The notes: generated from the sequence alone by a model not told the origin. Positions 27,859-38,096 are shown, numbered from the stretch's first letter. The stretch is DNA of 64,000 bases from an uncultured Bacteroidota bacterium (GCA_900696575.1 CAADHD010000023.1:1-64000), one strand, 5' to 3'. Translations and numbers: made by a program.

Positions 27859-27934
27859 GTAAATCTGCTATATTAGCATCGCTTTTACAGACTGACCCAT
27901 TATGAAACTGTTTGTTAAAAGCAGCACCGTCAGG

Positions 27935-27956
27935 CATGGGGAGATTTCTCTCCATG
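27935..27956. terminator. Hairpin between convergent doxX-like and ppx genes
   Basis: CATGG-G-GAGA pairs with TCTC-T-CCATG around a two-to-four-base loop (one G-T wobble on the plus strand). There is no T-run, so terminator function is uncertain. Confidence 0.3.
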
Positions 27957-27973
27957 TTCTGATGATGCGTAAT

Positions 27974-28894
27974 TCAATATGCAGCGTTTTCGAAAAGCAT
28001 TCCTTCCTTTAAAGAATAAGCCGACCAGCGTATTTGCTTAATTTCCATATTGCGAATGATAAAATTTGTAAGCACAGATGCCGGAACAATCATATCCACC
28101 CTGAATTCAGGCAGGCCTTTCATTTTTAAACGTTGTTCACGAGTAGAATGGAGCAGGGCTGCGTAAACCGAATAAAATGCTTCTGAACTGATAACGCCAT
28201 GCGTATCATTTATATCCGGAGGTTTTAATCCTTGCTGATGGCAGGTCAGCGCGGCCAGTGTTTCAAACGAACCTGCTGAACCGTTGAGTACATTGATTTT
28301 TCCTTTCCATTCAGATAAAAAGGAACTGAAAATTTCTTCAAACCATTTTTCCATGGCTTCAAGGTTTGCGGCACTTATCGGGTCAGAAGGTTTGAATTTT
28401 TCACGAAGCAGCGATGCGCCTGCAGGATAGCTTTGCAGCCAGTGTATCTTGTTTTCATCAGCCACAATTAACTCGGTACTGCCACCGCCTATGTCTATTA
28501 TCAATTCCGGTCCATTCAACTTCAGGGCTTTTTTAACTCCGGCATAAACAAGTTCTGCTTCCCGGTTTCCGTCAATTATCTGCAAGTCAATTCCTGTTTC
28601 AGTTTTTATGGAATCAATGAACAGATTGCTATTGCTTGCATTACGCAAGGCAGCGGTACCATACGCCATCACCTTATCAGGGTTTACTTTCTTAATGATG
28701 GCATTAAAATTATTTATGCAGTTAATACCGCGTTGAAATGCTGATGCTGAAATTTCTTTTTTGGTAAGACCTCCTTCTCCAAGCATTACAGGCACCTGTT
28801 CTTTTACCAGAAACTGTATATCGTTAGCAGCTTTCACCTCCGCTATGAGCAGGTGAAAGGTATTGGTGCCACAATCTATCAAAGCAATCTTCAT
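27974..28894 (-). CDS. Ppx/GppA family phosphatase
   Basis: An ASKHA-fold enzyme of 306 residues. The phosphate-1 loop DCGTNTFHLLIAEV opens it and DIGGGSTELIV forms the second loop. Between them are AYGTAALRNASN and the Glu-containing DGNREAELVYAGV, as in exopolyphosphatase/pppGpp phosphohydrolase. At this length it is the short form with only the catalytic core. Its ATG lies three bases after the ABC permease stop, making it the third gene of that operon. Substrate (polyphosphate or pppGpp) is not decided by sequence. Confidence 0.9.
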   Translation of the reverse strand: MKIALIDCGTNTFHLLIAEVKAANDIQFLVKEQVPVMLGEGGLTKKEISASAFQRGINCINNFNAIIKKVNPDKVMAYGTAALRNASNSNLFIDSIKTETGIDLQIIDGNREAELVYAGVKKALKLNGPELIIDIGGGSTELIVADENKIHWLQSYPAGASLLREKFKPSDPISAANLEAMEKWFEEIFSSFLSEWKGKINVLNGSAGSFETLAALTCHQQGLKPPDINDTHGVISSEAFYSVYAALLHSTREQRLKMKGLPEFRVDMIVPASVLTNFIIRNMEIKQIRWSAYSLKEGMLFENAAY

Positions 28895-28897
28895 GAA

Positions 28898-30226
28898 TTA
28901 ACTTTTATAGAATATCCATTTGCCGAGTTCTTTCCACGTTATCTTTTTTCCATACATCAGAATACCGGTACGGTAAATTCTGCCGGCAATCCATGTAGTA
29001 AAGATAAAGCCTGCCACCAGAGCAATCATGGAAATAATCAAATCAATCCATGGAGGATCAAAAGGCATGCGCACCATCATTACTACAGGCGATGTAAACG
29101 GAATTATACTGAACCAGTAGCCAAGCGAACTATCGGGATTTGCCATTACGCTGGCCCCAACAATGTAAGCTAATATCAAAGGAATGGTAATGGGCAGCAT
29201 GAACTGCTGCGTGTCGGTCTCGTTGTCAACAGCACCGCCTATGGCGGCAAATAATGCAGAGTAGAGGAGGTAGCCACCGAGAAAATAGAATACAAATGCA
29301 AAAAGAATTTTGCCGATGTTGAGCGAACCAAGTGCTTTAAAAATTTCTGTCTGGCCTATGGCAGGTGGCGGATGGTGCATAGCATCATTCGGTATCATAT
29401 TTTCCTTCTGCATTTGCTCCATCTTTTCCATCACCTGCTCACTTTTCCCTGTCATGGCTGAACTTACGGCTGTGGTTACAATCATGGTAAGCACTACCCA
29501 CAATAGAAACTGCGTGAGGCCAACCAGTGCAAGCCCGATGATTTTTCCCATCATCAGTTCAAAAGGTTTTACTGATGAAATCATTACTTCAATAATACGG
29601 CTGCTTTTTTCTTCCATCACTCCGCGCATGACCTGTACACCGTAAAGGAAAATAAAAAGGTAAATCAGCAAGCCGCCAACAAACCCGACACCGGCTGTAA
29701 CCCCGGCACTGAATTCTTTTTCGGCAGCATCGGCAGCTACAGAGCGCTGAAGAACAGCAACACTGGCTTTCAAGGAATCGAGCATGGATTTACTTAAGCC
29801 GGCATTGCTGAAATTTTTTTCTTCTATTACCTGTTCAAGATTTTTTTCGATAATGGTTACTACACTCGGGCTGGGTTGTTTGGATGTAAACAGCGTAATG
29901 CTGTCAGGTTTAGCGGCTGCATGCTGAGGAATATAAAGAATACCGTAGTATTGGTCAGAATTAAAAATCTCGCGTGCTATGGCTATGGGCATGGTATCTT
30001 TTTCATAAACCACCATTTTTGATTCGGGAAGTTTATCGAATATCATTCCTGTTTCATCAATCACTTTTACTACCGATACAGAATCCTGAGACTGCATGGC
30101 GAGGTAAATGGATAGAGCGACCAATCCGCCCATCAGCAGCGGACCGAGAATGGTCATAATGATGAACGATTTTTTGCGGATGCGCGTTAAGTATTCACGT
30201 TTGATGATGAGTGCTGTTTTTCCCAT
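28898..30226 (-). CDS. ABC-2 type exporter permease (NatB-like)
   Basis: A 442-residue membrane protein. One N-terminal membrane helix (KKSFIIMTILGPLLMGGLVAL) precedes a large extracytoplasmic domain (~45-170). A C-terminal group of five helices follows (GFVGGLLIYLFIFLYGVQVM, IIGLALVGLTQFLLWVVLTMIVT, ILFAFVFYFLGGYLLYSALFAAIGG and two more). The VMRGVMEEKSSRIIEVMISSVKP motif is typical of ABC-2/NatB permeases. The ATPase gene is eight bases upstream. In Bacillus NatAB exports sodium; here the cargo is unknown. Confidence 0.9.
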   Translation of the reverse strand: MGKTALIIKREYLTRIRKKSFIIMTILGPLLMGGLVALSIYLAMQSQDSVSVVKVIDETGMIFDKLPESKMVVYEKDTMPIAIAREIFNSDQYYGILYIPQHAAAKPDSITLFTSKQPSPSVVTIIEKNLEQVIEEKNFSNAGLSKSMLDSLKASVAVLQRSVAADAAEKEFSAGVTAGVGFVGGLLIYLFIFLYGVQVMRGVMEEKSSRIIEVMISSVKPFELMMGKIIGLALVGLTQFLLWVVLTMIVTTAVSSAMTGKSEQVMEKMEQMQKENMIPNDAMHHPPPAIGQTEIFKALGSLNIGKILFAFVFYFLGGYLLYSALFAAIGGAVDNETDTQQFMLPITIPLILAYIVGASVMANPDSSLGYWFSIIPFTSPVVMMVRMPFDPPWIDLIISMIALVAGFIFTTWIAGRIYRTGILMYGKKITWKELGKWIFYKS

Positions 30227-30234
30227 GTGATTTT

Positions 30235-31170
30235 TCAGTTTTCAGATTCCACGATTTCGCCTTTTTCCTTTACAGCATTTATAAAAATGTCGTTCATGGC
30301 AGGAATGAGTTCATTAAAGGAAAGGACCTGCACTTCACTGATTAAAGACTGAATCAATGTATTGGTTTGCTCAGGGTCGGATAGTTTTATCTGTGCATAA
30401 TGATGATCGCCTTCATCGTGATTTTTCAGCAACTCATAAGGACCCCATAAACCGGCAACCAGGCTTACCGGGTGGCCTTTGTAACGGACTTCAAAAACTC
30501 CGGAACGGTATTGCTTGCGGATTTCTTTTACACTTCCGTGAAGCACATTTTTCGCTTTATTTATCAGAACGATGTGACTGCACAACTCTTCCACCGATTC
30601 CATGCGGTGTGTTGATAACAAAATGGTGATTCCTTTTTTGTTTAAACGCAGTAACTCATCTTTTATAAGGTTGGTGTTTACAGGGTCAAAACCGGTGAAA
30701 GGCTCGTCAAGAATCAGTAAATCCGGTTTGTGAACAACAGTAACAATAAACTGAACTTTCTGCGCCATGCCTTTGCTAAGTTCTTCCACTTTCTTTTTCC
30801 ACCACGGCCGTATTTCAAATTTGTCAAACCAGTACCGAAGTTCCTTCACCGCATCGCTGCGGCTCATGCCTTTCAATTGTGCAAAGTAGATAGCCTGTTC
30901 GCCTACTTCCATTTTTTTATAAAGGCCGCGTTCTTCGGGCATGTAGCCTATCTGGTATATATGATCAGGCCGGCTGGGTTCGTTGCCGAAATAAATGGTG
31001 CCGCTGTCAGGGCCGGTTATTCTTGTAATTATTCTGATAAGCGAAGTTTTTCCTGCTCCGTTCGGACCAAGCAAACCGAATACACTTTGATCGGGAACTT
31101 CAAAACTTACATCATCAAGGGCAGTATGGTTGGAATACCGCTTTTCAATATGTTCGACACGTATGTTCAT
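30235..31170 (-). CDS. ABC transporter ATP-binding protein (NatA-like)
   Basis: A 311-residue ATPase. Walker A GPNGAGKTS, Q-loop region IGYMPEERGLY, signature LSKGMAQ (the variant common in this exporter group), Walker B LLILDEPFTGFDP and switch His in LLSTHRMES. A C-terminal ~80-residue DUF4162-like extension follows. It is the first gene of the ATPase-permease-ppx operon. Substrate unknown. Confidence 0.93.
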   Translation of the reverse strand: MNIRVEHIEKRYSNHTALDDVSFEVPDQSVFGLLGPNGAGKTSLIRIITRITGPDSGTIYFGNEPSRPDHIYQIGYMPEERGLYKKMEVGEQAIYFAQLKGMSRSDAVKELRYWFDKFEIRPWWKKKVEELSKGMAQKVQFIVTVVHKPDLLILDEPFTGFDPVNTNLIKDELLRLNKKGITILLSTHRMESVEELCSHIVLINKAKNVLHGSVKEIRKQYRSGVFEVRYKGHPVSLVAGLWGPYELLKNHDEGDHHYAQIKLSDPEQTNTLIQSLISEVQVLSFNELIPAMNDIFINAVKEKGEIVESEN

Positions 31171-31253
31171 ACAGTGCGCTAAAGTAATAGGAGCAGCGCA
31201 TTAACACAGAAATGCAAGTGTTAACTGCTTCTTAATATGGATATTTGCACCGG

Positions 31254-32144
31254 ATGTCAGCCATAAACAATAAAAAACTTCCCCTTAAAACCCGATTCTT
31301 CAATCTTTTCCGATTGATTTTTCTGCTTTATCCCTTTGAGCGGCTACTCCGTTTTTTTATAGTAAACGGTAAAATGGAGTTCCTCCGAAAACTTATTCCG
31401 CTTCCGCTTCAGTACAGACCCGAAACGTTCAGAATAAGCGAAAAAGGAGGAGTTCAATTCAGGCTTGATTTGCATCAGTCGGTTGATCATTTTATTTACT
31501 GGTTATATCCCGAATCATCAGCCGAAAGACTTCTTGAACTGGCTGCCAATTCAAAGGTTATTCTTGATGTGGGAGCCAACATCGGAAGCACTGCTTTGTT
31601 TATGGCAAACATAAATCCGGAAGCGGTTATTCATGCGTTTGAACCCCACGAAGGTAATTTTACCAAAGCACAGAAAAACCTTTCCCTCAATAAGTTTAAC
31701 AAGGTAACATTTCATCGTTTCGGATTAGGAAATAAAAACGAATCGAGAAAGCTTTATGAAGTAGCCACCGAGAATTCCGGAATGAACCGGATATTGCAGG
31801 AAGATTCACCCTTGCCTTTTACCGAAATAAGTATCAGAACTATGGATGACTTTACACGCGGGCATGGAGTGGAAAAGGTTGATTTAATTAAAGTGGATGT
31901 GGAAGGCTTTGAAATGAATGTACTTGGCGGAGCAGAACAGACACTGAAATCGTTTCCGGTATTGTTTATTGAATTGGACGATAACAATCTTCGAATGAAT
32001 AATTTTAATGCAGCCATGCTGGTGAATCATTTACGAAATGCCGGATACAACAGTTTTCACCGCGCTGATACCATGACACCAATTTCTGAAACCACTGATT
32101 TTACCGATTGTCACTTTGATTTGATAGCAGAAAAAATTTGCTGA
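31254..32144 (+). CDS. FkbM family methyltransferase
   Basis: A SAM-dependent methyltransferase of 296 residues. SAM-binding motif I is VILDVGANIGSTALFMA, with acidic motif II IHAFEPHEGN. The FkbM signature DLIKVDVEGFEMNVLGGAEQTL is clear. A TTG at 31245 is in frame, but ATG 31254 is a better start. FkbM enzymes O-methylate polyketides or sugars; the N-terminal basic, hydrophobic stretch (FFNLFRLIFLLYPFERLLRFF) could seat it at the membrane. dapF follows four bases after the stop, so they are co-transcribed. Substrate unknown. Confidence 0.87.
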   Translation: MSAINNKKLPLKTRFFNLFRLIFLLYPFERLLRFFIVNGKMEFLRKLIPLPLQYRPETFRISEKGGVQFRLDLHQSVDHFIYWLYPESSAERLLELAANSKVILDVGANIGSTALFMANINPEAVIHAFEPHEGNFTKAQKNLSLNKFNKVTFHRFGLGNKNESRKLYEVATENSGMNRILQEDSPLPFTEISIRTMDDFTRGHGVEKVDLIKVDVEGFEMNVLGGAEQTLKSFPVLFIELDDNNLRMNNFNAAMLVNHLRNAGYNSFHRADTMTPISETTDFTDCHFDLIAEKIC

Positions 32145-32148
32145 AAGC

Positions 32149-32961
32149 ATGAGATTTCATTTTTCAAAATACCACGGCACAGGGAATGACTTTATCATTA
32201 TTGATAACCGCACTTTCTTTTTTGAAAAGGCAAATCATGAGTTGATAGCTCACCTGTGCCACCGCAGGTTCGGAATAGGGGCTGACGGTGTTTTGCTTTT
32301 AGAACCTGATGATGAAACCGGTTTCAGAATGATTTACTTCAATGCCGATGGCAGACCGGGGACTATGTGTGGCAACGGAGCGCGCTGCCTTGTTGCCTTT
32401 GCCCATCGCCTGCTTAATACAGGCAATAAAGTTGTTTTTTCCGCTTCTGACGGAAGGCATGAAGCCGAAATAATTTCTATTGATGAAAATCTCAGAAATT
32501 ACACAGTAAAACTCAGAATGAATGATGTTTCGGTAATTGAATCTTTTGACGGAGGTTTTGTGCTTAACACAGGCTCACCACATTTTGTAACGGCTGAACA
32601 TGATCCGTATAAAACAGATGTGGTATCTGAAGGCAGAAGAATCAGAAACAGCGAACGCTTTAGGCAGGAAGGCATTAATGTAAATTTTATTAAAGTTGAA
32701 GACGGAAAGGTTCATTTGAGAACTTATGAAAGGGGAGTGGAAGATGAAACATGGTCGTGCGGTACAGGTTCAGTAGCCGCGGCATTAACAGCGCTTCATG
32801 CCGGACTAACAGATAAATCACCGGTGCAAATCATTGCCAAAGGAGGCAGCTTAAAAGTGTTTGCTGAAAGTAAAGATAAAATCTTCAAGAACATTTACCT
32901 GGAAGGGATAGCTCAGTTAGTTTATGAGGGCAGTTTCTGTATTTCAGATATCCGGTTTTAA
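32149..32961 (+). CDS. dapF: Diaminopimelate epimerase
   Basis: Cytoplasmic PLP-independent racemase that turns LL- into meso-diaminopimelate for lysine and peptidoglycan. Both catalytic cysteines are visible: MCGNGARC and WSCGTGSVAAA. The N-terminus FSKYHGTGNDFIIID and FRMIYFNADGRPG are family hallmarks. Length of 270 residues is normal. It follows the FkbM gene after four bases. Confidence 0.97.
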   Translation: MRFHFSKYHGTGNDFIIIDNRTFFFEKANHELIAHLCHRRFGIGADGVLLLEPDDETGFRMIYFNADGRPGTMCGNGARCLVAFAHRLLNTGNKVVFSASDGRHEAEIISIDENLRNYTVKLRMNDVSVIESFDGGFVLNTGSPHFVTAEHDPYKTDVVSEGRRIRNSERFRQEGINVNFIKVEDGKVHLRTYERGVEDETWSCGTGSVAAALTALHAGLTDKSPVQIIAKGGSLKVFAESKDKIFKNIYLEGIAQLVYEGSFCISDIRF

Positions 32962-33045
32962 CTTTACCAAGAATTACATTACCATGTGGAAATTCAGATT
33001 TGCATGGTTTACATTCGCTGCTTCAAATAAAATTCCACCATATTC

Positions 33046-35886
33046 ATGAAAAAACAACTCCAACTTTTAACAGGCGTTTTACTTCTTTGTCAGCTTGCCA
33101 TTTCCCAAAACAGAATGGCCGGCACAAACACCTTCCGGTTAGCGCCCGGTGTTACTCAGGAAGATTATGTTCCTGCCACCATCATTCTTAAAGTGAAACC
33201 TGAATTCAGGCAGGCATGTTCTGTAAACGGAATTGCCGATGCACGGATGCAGAATGTATTTCAGCGTTTGGGCGCCACCTCACTTCACAAAATTTTTCCG
33301 AATCATCAGCCTCCTGCAGCCGGAAGAAATAAAGCAGGGCAGAAAACAGCCGACCTTTCTTTGGTTTACAAAATGGAAATAAGTCCAAATGCTGACCTTA
33401 TTAAATCCATCAATGCGGTATTAGCCACAGGTATGGTTGAGTTTGCAGAACCTAAGTATCGCTACAAACCTTTTTTTAATCCTAATGACCCCAGTATTGG
33501 TCAGCAGCAGAATTTTCTAAACCGTATAAAAGCCTATCAGGCATGGGATACGCAGATGGGCGATTCGAATGTCGTGATTGGAATAGTTGATACCGGAACG
33601 GATTGGGATCATCCTGATTTGATTAACCAGATTAAATACAACAACAACGATCCGATTAACGGAGTTGATGATGATGGCGATGGTTATATTGATAACTACC
33701 GCGGATGGGATATGTCTGATAACGACAACAACCCAATGGTACCCGGTGGCGGAACAGCAGCTCATGGTTCGCATGTTTCAGGATGCGCGGCTGCGCAAAC
33801 CAATAATGGAGTAGGAGTAGCCAGCCCCGGATTCAATTGTAAATTCCTCCCGGTAAAAACTACTAAGAACAGCGACCCTAATTCATATCTCACCGAAGGG
33901 TACGAGGGCATTGTTTATGCTGCCGATCATGGCTGCCATATCATTAACAACTCATGGGGCGGTGCCGGTGGTGGTTCATTTGGTCAGTTAGCTATTGATT
34001 ATGCCACCATAAACAAAGATGCTTTGGTGATCTGTGCTGCAGGTAATGATGGCAATGAAACAGTCTTTTATCCGGCTTCTTACAAGTATGTAATTTCTGT
34101 GGCTTCTACAGGCTCAAACAGCGATGCAAAATCAAGTTTTTCCAATTACGGAATGTACATTGATGTCTGCGCTCCCGGATCAAACATTTACAGCACGTAC
34201 TATAACAATACCTACAATTTCTCAAGCGGTACTTCCATGGCCTCACCGGTTGCTGCAGGTGCTGCAGGCATTATAAAATCCGAATTTCCGGGTTACACGG
34301 GGCTACAGGTTGGAGAACAGTTAAGGGTTTCCTGCGATAACATTTACGGAAGCAATGCCCTTTATTTGGATAAACTTGGCAAAGGCCGGATCAATATGCA
34401 GAATGCTTTGATCTTTAATACCCCTTCGGTACGGTACGAAGATGTGAATTTTGACGATAACAACGACAATGCTTTTGTAATTGGAGATACTGTAAATATG
34501 AGCGGTCTTTTTATGAATTACTTAGCTCCGACTACCAGTAATTGTTCAGCTACCCTGTCAACCAGTTCTCCTTATGTAACCCTGCTGAACAATACATTTA
34601 CCATTGGCTCATTAGCTACCATGGGCTCAACGGATAATTTAAATGCACCTTTTCAGATTAAAATAAACAACAACGCTCCGCTGAATGCTAAAATAGTTTT
34701 GAAAGTAACCGTTACAGACGGGCTTTACACCGACTTCCAGATTTTTGATTTGCTTGTGAATGTGGACTACATCAACATTACCATAAACGATGTTCACACA
34801 ACGATTACCAGCAAAGGCCGTTTGTTCTGGAATGGCGACAGCCCGGGCGAAGGACTTGGTTTCAATTACAACGGTAATCAACTGAATTACGAAGGTACCT
34901 TGATGATTGGCTCAAGCAGCACTAAGGTATCGGATATGGCACGTGCATCCGGAGCAACGCCTGATAACGATTTCACCTCGCTTGATAAAGTTGCCCGCGT
35001 TACTCCTGATGTCTTTTCTGAATTTGATTTGACAGGTCGTTTCCGCGATAATGCCGCTTCTTCTCCGTTGCCGGTTACCGTTCGTCATAATGCCTATGCA
35101 TGGAGCACTCCTGGCGACCGTAAATATGTAATTGTGGAATACATAATTACCAATACAGGTGCTTCTGCACTTTCAGGCCTGTATGCAGGTATTTTTACTG
35201 ACTGGGACATTATGGATTATGGAAAAAACCGCGGAGCTGAAGACCAGACTTTGAAAATGGGTTATGATTTCAGCACTGAAGCCAACGGGCTATATGCCGG
35301 AGTTAAAGTGCTCACACCCGGTCCGTTTATGCACTATGCCATTGATAACATTTCTGGCGGAGGCGGAGGAATTGATATAACAACCGACTATACAACAGCA
35401 GAAAAATATCAGGCATTAAGTACTAACCGCCCTCAGGCCGGCACAGCCGGCCAGGGCAATGATGTGTGTGATGTAACCGGAACCGGGCCTTTTGCTATTG
35501 CACCGGGCGACTCTGTTAAAGTGGCTTTCGCCATTCTTGCCGGTGATGATTTGCAGGACCTGACAACCAGCGCCATCAATGCACAGATTAAATACGATAA
35601 CCTGCTGGGTATTGATAACCTTCCGTCTGTATTGACCAGTATAGCCCTTTATCCTAATCCTGCTGTTGACTTTGTAAACGTTGAAGTGATTACAGCACGC
35701 CAAACTGATATTTCGGTTAAAATAACCAACCTGCCTGGTGAGACGGTTTATATTTCAGAGAAAAATTATGCTGCAGGTTTAAATACGATTACCATTCCAT
35801 GCCGCAACTTTTCTAACGGTATTTATTTCTATGAAGTAAAAGCCGGTGCAAAAGTTTCAGCAGGAAAGTTTGTTATAAGCGAATAA
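33046..35886 (+). CDS. Subtilisin-like (S8) serine protease with T9SS type A sorting domain
   Basis: A 946-residue exported protease. The signal peptide ends at LCQLAIS before QNRM. An inhibitor-like propeptide region (~40-145, TIILKVKPEF) precedes the S8 domain (~165-430). Catalytic residues: Asp182 in VDTGTDWDHPDL, His240 in HGSHVSG and Ser397 in GTSMASPVAAG, with oxyanion Asn334 in AAGNDG. A calcium-binding-like DDDGDGYID loop lies at ~208. A beta-rich middle part (450-850) follows. The end is a type A sorting domain (ALYPNPAVDFVNVE, FSNGIYFYEVKAG, KFVISE). It is probably exported by T9SS and either released or held on the surface. A terminator follows. Confidence 0.93.
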   Translation: MKKQLQLLTGVLLLCQLAISQNRMAGTNTFRLAPGVTQEDYVPATIILKVKPEFRQACSVNGIADARMQNVFQRLGATSLHKIFPNHQPPAAGRNKAGQKTADLSLVYKMEISPNADLIKSINAVLATGMVEFAEPKYRYKPFFNPNDPSIGQQQNFLNRIKAYQAWDTQMGDSNVVIGIVDTGTDWDHPDLINQIKYNNNDPINGVDDDGDGYIDNYRGWDMSDNDNNPMVPGGGTAAHGSHVSGCAAAQTNNGVGVASPGFNCKFLPVKTTKNSDPNSYLTEGYEGIVYAADHGCHIINNSWGGAGGGSFGQLAIDYATINKDALVICAAGNDGNETVFYPASYKYVISVASTGSNSDAKSSFSNYGMYIDVCAPGSNIYSTYYNNTYNFSSGTSMASPVAAGAAGIIKSEFPGYTGLQVGEQLRVSCDNIYGSNALYLDKLGKGRINMQNALIFNTPSVRYEDVNFDDNNDNAFVIGDTVNMSGLFMNYLAPTTSNCSATLSTSSPYVTLLNNTFTIGSLATMGSTDNLNAPFQIKINNNAPLNAKIVLKVTVTDGLYTDFQIFDLLVNVDYINITINDVHTTITSKGRLFWNGDSPGEGLGFNYNGNQLNYEGTLMIGSSSTKVSDMARASGATPDNDFTSLDKVARVTPDVFSEFDLTGRFRDNAASSPLPVTVRHNAYAWSTPGDRKYVIVEYIITNTGASALSGLYAGIFTDWDIMDYGKNRGAEDQTLKMGYDFSTEANGLYAGVKVLTPGPFMHYAIDNISGGGGGIDITTDYTTAEKYQALSTNRPQAGTAGQGNDVCDVTGTGPFAIAPGDSVKVAFAILAGDDLQDLTTSAINAQIKYDNLLGIDNLPSVLTSIALYPNPAVDFVNVEVITARQTDISVKITNLPGETVYISEKNYAAGLNTITIPCRNFSNGIYFYEVKAGAKVSAGKFVISE

Positions 35887-35911
35887 AAATTTACTTTTTC
35901 TAGTGTTTGTC

Positions 35912-35947
35912 AAGGCTGTTCCGGGGGGGACAGCCTTCTTTTTTTTT
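35912..35947 (+). terminator. Rho-independent terminator after the S8 protease
   Basis: AAGGCTGT pairs with ACAGCCTT over a ten-base G-rich loop, followed by C and a run of nine T (35939-35947). It sits between convergent genes and could act on the protease transcript. Confidence 0.85.
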
Positions 35948-35962
35948 GACTGATACCGGTAC

Positions 35963-37879
35963 TTATGATGATATCTTTTTAAAACCTGCACCATATTTCT
36001 TCCACCAATGCTGAAAAACAATCAATGCCCAGATGCGGGCAGCCGATTCACCGGGATGAGAAGAGTAAAGCTGCTGTTTTAGTTTTCTGATTTCATCCGC
36101 ATTAAAAATTCCCTGTTCGCGGATAAAATTTATATTAAGCCAATCATTTTCAATTTTTGACTTTAATCCTGTGCGGAACCATTTAAGCAACGGCACTTCA
36201 AATCCTTTTTTTCCGCGTTTTCTTATTTTTTCGGGAAGCAGATGAGCAAAGGTTTCTTTCAGGATTTTTTTCTGCGATGATTTATCAATCTTGAAACGGG
36301 AGGGAAGGCCAAAAACATAATTGACCAACTCCACATCAAGAAAAGGGTTTCGCACTTCAAGGCTGTTGGCCATGCTCATCATATCTACCTTAACGAGCAT
36401 ATCACCGGTAAGTACAAGATTAAAATCAGCACGGAAAATATCGTTCATGTCTTTACCTCCTTTTATTAAACCGGTAACTGATTTTTTTCTTGATTCAGCA
36501 TGCTCGATAGCTTCTGCTGATAAACCGGATATCAGCAGTCGGGAATCTTGCTCAGAAGACAGGCTGCACCAGCGCCAGTAACGCTCCTGTGAAGCCATTT
36601 TTGAACCTTCGGCAAAACGGTGAACCTGCCGTAAAAGATTTCCGGATTTTGATTGGCGAGAGCCTGCAAAAGCGGAAGCAATCGGAGAAATTAAATTCAA
36701 TGTTGAAGTCCATATTTTATGGTTGCGGATGATCCATTCAGCACGGTGTTTATTATATCCACCGAACAGTTCATCAGCGCCATCGCCCGAAAGGGCAATG
36801 GTAACTTCTTTACGGGTGTGTTTGCTCAGCAGATAAATATTCAAAGCAGAGCTGTCGGCAAAAGGCTCGTCTAAGTAATCCAAAGCATCAAAAAGAATCT
36901 CGTAGAGATCATCATTGGTAAGGCTGAACACGGTGTGGTCAGTACGATGCATCTGTGCCACAGCCTGTGCATACGCTGTTTCATCAAAATGCGGTTCATC
37001 ACGAAAGCCGATGGAAAATGTTTTAAGGTGTTTGGTATGCCGCGCTGCCAGCGCTGTGGTAATGCTTGAATCAATGCCCCCGCTCAGAAAGCAACCGAGC
37101 GGTACATCGCTGATCATTCTTCTTTGAACGGCATCATCCGTCAGCTTTTCAATTTGCTTTTTGGCCGATTCGTAATCGGGGAAAGTTATTGGTTGTTCCG
37201 GAATGGAATACCAGCAGGTTTCTTCAACTGCAAACTGTTTTTTTGCTTTGAGTTTGATGAAATGGCCGGGCTTGAGTTTTTTTACTTCTTTAAAAATACT
37301 GAAAGGCGGCTGTATGTAATTAAGCTGCAGATAGGAAAAGAGCGAAGCATAATCAATCGATAAGGATAAACCATATTGCAGCATTGATTTCATTTCAGAA
37401 GCAAAAACAAAACAATCTGCATCATGATAATAGAGCAGGGGCTTTACTCCGTACCGGTCACGGGCAAGAAAGAGCTCATGCTGCTCGTTATCATAGACCG
37501 CCAGCGAAAAGAAACCATTGATGCGTTGCAGGCAATTTTCTTTTTCGATAAGGTAGAGATACAACAACACTTCCGTATCGCTGTTTGACTTTAATGGGAA
37601 GCCTTTTGATTTTACAAACTCACGGTGTTCTTTAAAATTGAAGAACTCACCGTTAAAAATGATGGTAAACCTCCCGGAGGCATCAGTCATAGGCTGGGCA
37701 CCGGCTTCGGAAAGGTCAATGATGGAAAGCCTGCGATGGCCCAGAAAAACATTTTCATGCTGAGCAGATCCGCCTGCATCAGGTCCGCGGAATTTAAGAT
37801 ATGAAACCGCTTGTTCAGCTTTAGAAAAAAGTTGGTTGCCTTTATCAGAATAGGAAACAAGCCCGGTAATACCGCACAT
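35963..37879 (-). CDS. asnB: Asparagine synthase (glutamine-hydrolysing)
   Basis: Two-domain enzyme that makes asparagine from aspartate, ATP and glutamine. N-terminal class II glutaminase: catalytic Cys2 (MCGITGL), GHRRLSIIDLS, NGEFFN and SNSDTEV. C-terminal synthetase: PP-loop FLSGGIDSS, SIGFRDEPHFDET, ALSGDGADELFGGY. Length of 638 residues fits the long AsnB form common in Bacteroidota, also used in surface-polysaccharide clusters. A -7 promoter element lies 19 bases upstream. No polysaccharide genes adjoin, so a biosynthetic role is likely. Confidence 0.93.
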   Translation of the reverse strand: MCGITGLVSYSDKGNQLFSKAEQAVSYLKFRGPDAGGSAQHENVFLGHRRLSIIDLSEAGAQPMTDASGRFTIIFNGEFFNFKEHREFVKSKGFPLKSNSDTEVLLYLYLIEKENCLQRINGFFSLAVYDNEQHELFLARDRYGVKPLLYYHDADCFVFASEMKSMLQYGLSLSIDYASLFSYLQLNYIQPPFSIFKEVKKLKPGHFIKLKAKKQFAVEETCWYSIPEQPITFPDYESAKKQIEKLTDDAVQRRMISDVPLGCFLSGGIDSSITTALAARHTKHLKTFSIGFRDEPHFDETAYAQAVAQMHRTDHTVFSLTNDDLYEILFDALDYLDEPFADSSALNIYLLSKHTRKEVTIALSGDGADELFGGYNKHRAEWIIRNHKIWTSTLNLISPIASAFAGSRQSKSGNLLRQVHRFAEGSKMASQERYWRWCSLSSEQDSRLLISGLSAEAIEHAESRKKSVTGLIKGGKDMNDIFRADFNLVLTGDMLVKVDMMSMANSLEVRNPFLDVELVNYVFGLPSRFKIDKSSQKKILKETFAHLLPEKIRKRGKKGFEVPLLKWFRTGLKSKIENDWLNINFIREQGIFNADEIRKLKQQLYSSHPGESAARIWALIVFQHWWKKYGAGFKKISS

Positions 37880-37898
37880 GGATGAAAGAGGAGTTGGG

Positions 37899-37906
37899 CA
37901 AAAGTA
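37899..37906 (-). promoter_or_regulatory. Promoter -7 element (TACTTTTG) of asnB
   Basis: Exact TAnnTTTG on the minus strand, ending 19 bases before the asnB ATG. Confidence 0.55.
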
Positions 37907-38096
37907 GGAGAAGGGAAATTGTAGTTTAGGCCTGCAGTTGGTGAGGCTGCACCAGCCACAGGCAAAAAGTAGTTAATCACAGTGAGCCACAGAGAAAAAA
38001 CTTTTCGCGTTTTGCGAATTCTTTTCGATTCTTTGCGTGAAAATCGGTTAATGTATTTCGGGTTGTAGCCGGAGAGAAAACAGCAAGGATAGTTTT

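Noticed and set aside
27902-28012. 36-residue frame between doxX-like and ppx genes
   Set aside because: No family, no start signal, and it overlaps the end of ppx.
28853-29173. Plus-strand frame opposite ppx and the ABC permease
   Set aside because: It lies opposite well-supported genes and shows no protein-like pattern.
37980-38060. Low-complexity stretch with CACAGAGA and GCGTTTTGCG words resembling a dispersed intergenic repeat
   Set aside because: Only one copy is seen here, so a repeat family cannot be supported from this window.
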